This document shows positions 4,937 through 5,520 of a stretch of 5,520 nt of DNA, in pieces. Each line of letters begins with the position of its first letter. Positions within the stretch are counted from its first letter, which is position 1. The notes under the pieces were generated by a model, which worked only from the letters and a program-made list of their open reading frames with translations, did not search any database and had not been told where the DNA came from. Origin of the DNA: Deltaproteobacteria bacterium (GTDB taxonomy: Bacteria > Desulfobacterota > DSM-4660 > Desulfatiglandales > Desulfatiglandaceae); assembly GCA_013349725.1 (NCBI GenBank), contig DUZB01000080.1, positions 1 through 5,520 on the forward strand, read 5' to 3'. A program made the position numbers and the translations under genes.

Positions 4937-5520
4937 ATGGACCAGAATAAGTCTATCAGTCATCCCCTCGATTCTCTCCTCAGGACGGACAGGATCCCCC
5001 ACATCTGGTGCCCGGGTTGCGGTATCGGTACGGCGTTTTCTTCATGTCTTATTGCACTGAAGGAAAGTGGGATTGATCTTGGCAAAACGACCATGGTTTC
5101 CGGGATCGGTTGTTCCGGACGGGGCGCCGGATACGTGAACCTGGATTCCTATCACACGACACATGGACGGGCCATTCCCTTCGCAACAGGGATGAAACTG
5201 GCAAATCCCGCCCTGAATGTGGTCGTTTTCAGCGGGGATGGAGATCTCTTCGCTATCGGAGGCAACCACTTTATTCATGCCGCACGTAGGAATGTGGATT
5301 TGACGGTTGTGTGTGTGAATAATTTCAATTACGGGATGACCGGTGGGCAGGTGGCGGCTACGACGCCTTTATACGTTAAGACCACAACAACGCCCATGGG
5401 CAATCCGGACACCCCGTTCAATCTTCCTCTCCTGGCGTACGCTGCAGGCGCCACCTATGTGGCGAGATGGACCATCCTCCATACGCGCGATCTCACGGAG
5501 TCCATACGGGAAGCCGTTTT
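4937..5520 (+). CDS. korB: 2-oxoglutarate:ferredoxin oxidoreductase beta subunit (TPP-binding), 3' truncated
   Basis: This is the beta subunit that holds thiamine diphosphate and the proximal [4Fe-4S] cluster of the 2-oxoacid:ferredoxin oxidoreductase; it pairs with KorA. 194 residues are visible of about 270-290, and the frame runs off the window. IWCPGCG (Cys25, Cys28) and GIGCSGRG (Cys59) supply three of the expected cluster ligands; the fourth would lie beyond the edge. SYHTTHGRAIPFATGMKLANP (71-91) is a family hallmark. The TPP/Mg motif begins at GDGDLFAIGGNHFIHAARRN (100-119) and closes with VNNFNYGMTGGQVAATTP (127-144). No stop or frameshift is seen, unlike korA. It sits 264 bases after the korA stop, far more than the few bases usual for this gene pair, with a possible terminator in between, so its level may not be coupled to korA. 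A gamma subunit gene is expected next. Other 2-oxoacids cannot be excluded as substrate. Confidence 0.93.
   Translation, partial: MDQNKSISHPLDSLLRTDRIPHIWCPGCGIGTAFSSCLIALKESGIDLGKTTMVSGIGCSGRGAGYVNLDSYHTTHGRAIPFATGMKLANPALNVVVFSGDGDLFAIGGNHFIHAARRNVDLTVVCVNNFNYGMTGGQVAATTPLYVKTTTTPMGNPDTPFNLPLLAYAAGATYVARWTILHTRDLTESIREAV

Overview
The window looks like chromosomal DNA from an anaerobic, Gram-negative proteobacterial-type organism. An RND inner-membrane efflux pump implies an outer membrane, and a ferredoxin-dependent 2-oxoacid oxidoreductase implies anaerobic or low-potential metabolism. Desulfobacterota (the old Deltaproteobacteria) is my best guess; it rests on gene content and on the style of the spacer repeats, not on any marker gene. 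Every supported gene is on the + strand.

Layout. From the left edge to 2480 lies the C-terminal three quarters or so of an RND permease. It is followed at 2549-2848 by a small, well-translated protein of unknown function (99 aa). A spacer of about 236 bases then ends in a textbook sigma70-type promoter (3003-3030). That promoter opens a cluster encoding 2-oxoglutarate (or another 2-oxoacid):ferredoxin oxidoreductase: korD (3085-3351, two-cluster ferredoxin subunit), korA (3523-4672, alpha subunit, with an apparent +1 frameshift at a run of four C at 4248-4251) and korB (4937 to the right edge, TPP-binding beta subunit, incomplete). A gamma subunit (korC) would be expected just beyond the window.

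How they work together. KorA and KorB form the catalytic core that oxidatively decarboxylates a 2-oxoacid to its acyl-CoA using TPP and an Fe-S cluster. KorD carries electrons to ferredoxin. The RND pump is a separate export function, probably paired with a periplasmic adaptor gene upstream and a TolC-type channel.

The most unusual part is the spacers inside the kor cluster. Such genes are usually packed tightly, yet here the gaps are 171 and 264 bases and are filled with repeats. The korD-korA gap holds a perfect 12-bp inverted repeat that includes the korD stop, a degenerate heptamer array and a REP-like 13-bp palindrome. The korA-korB gap holds a long imperfect inverted repeat whose two arms are both built of 6-bp units, a 7-bp hairpin, and a short terminator-like hairpin with an overlapping alternative palindrome. 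Together with the korA frameshift, this raises the question of whether the locus is read as one operon and whether korA is intact. I see no phage, CRISPR, tRNA, rRNA or insertion-sequence gene, and no clear case for a wholly new system. The repeats and the frameshift are what deserve a second look.
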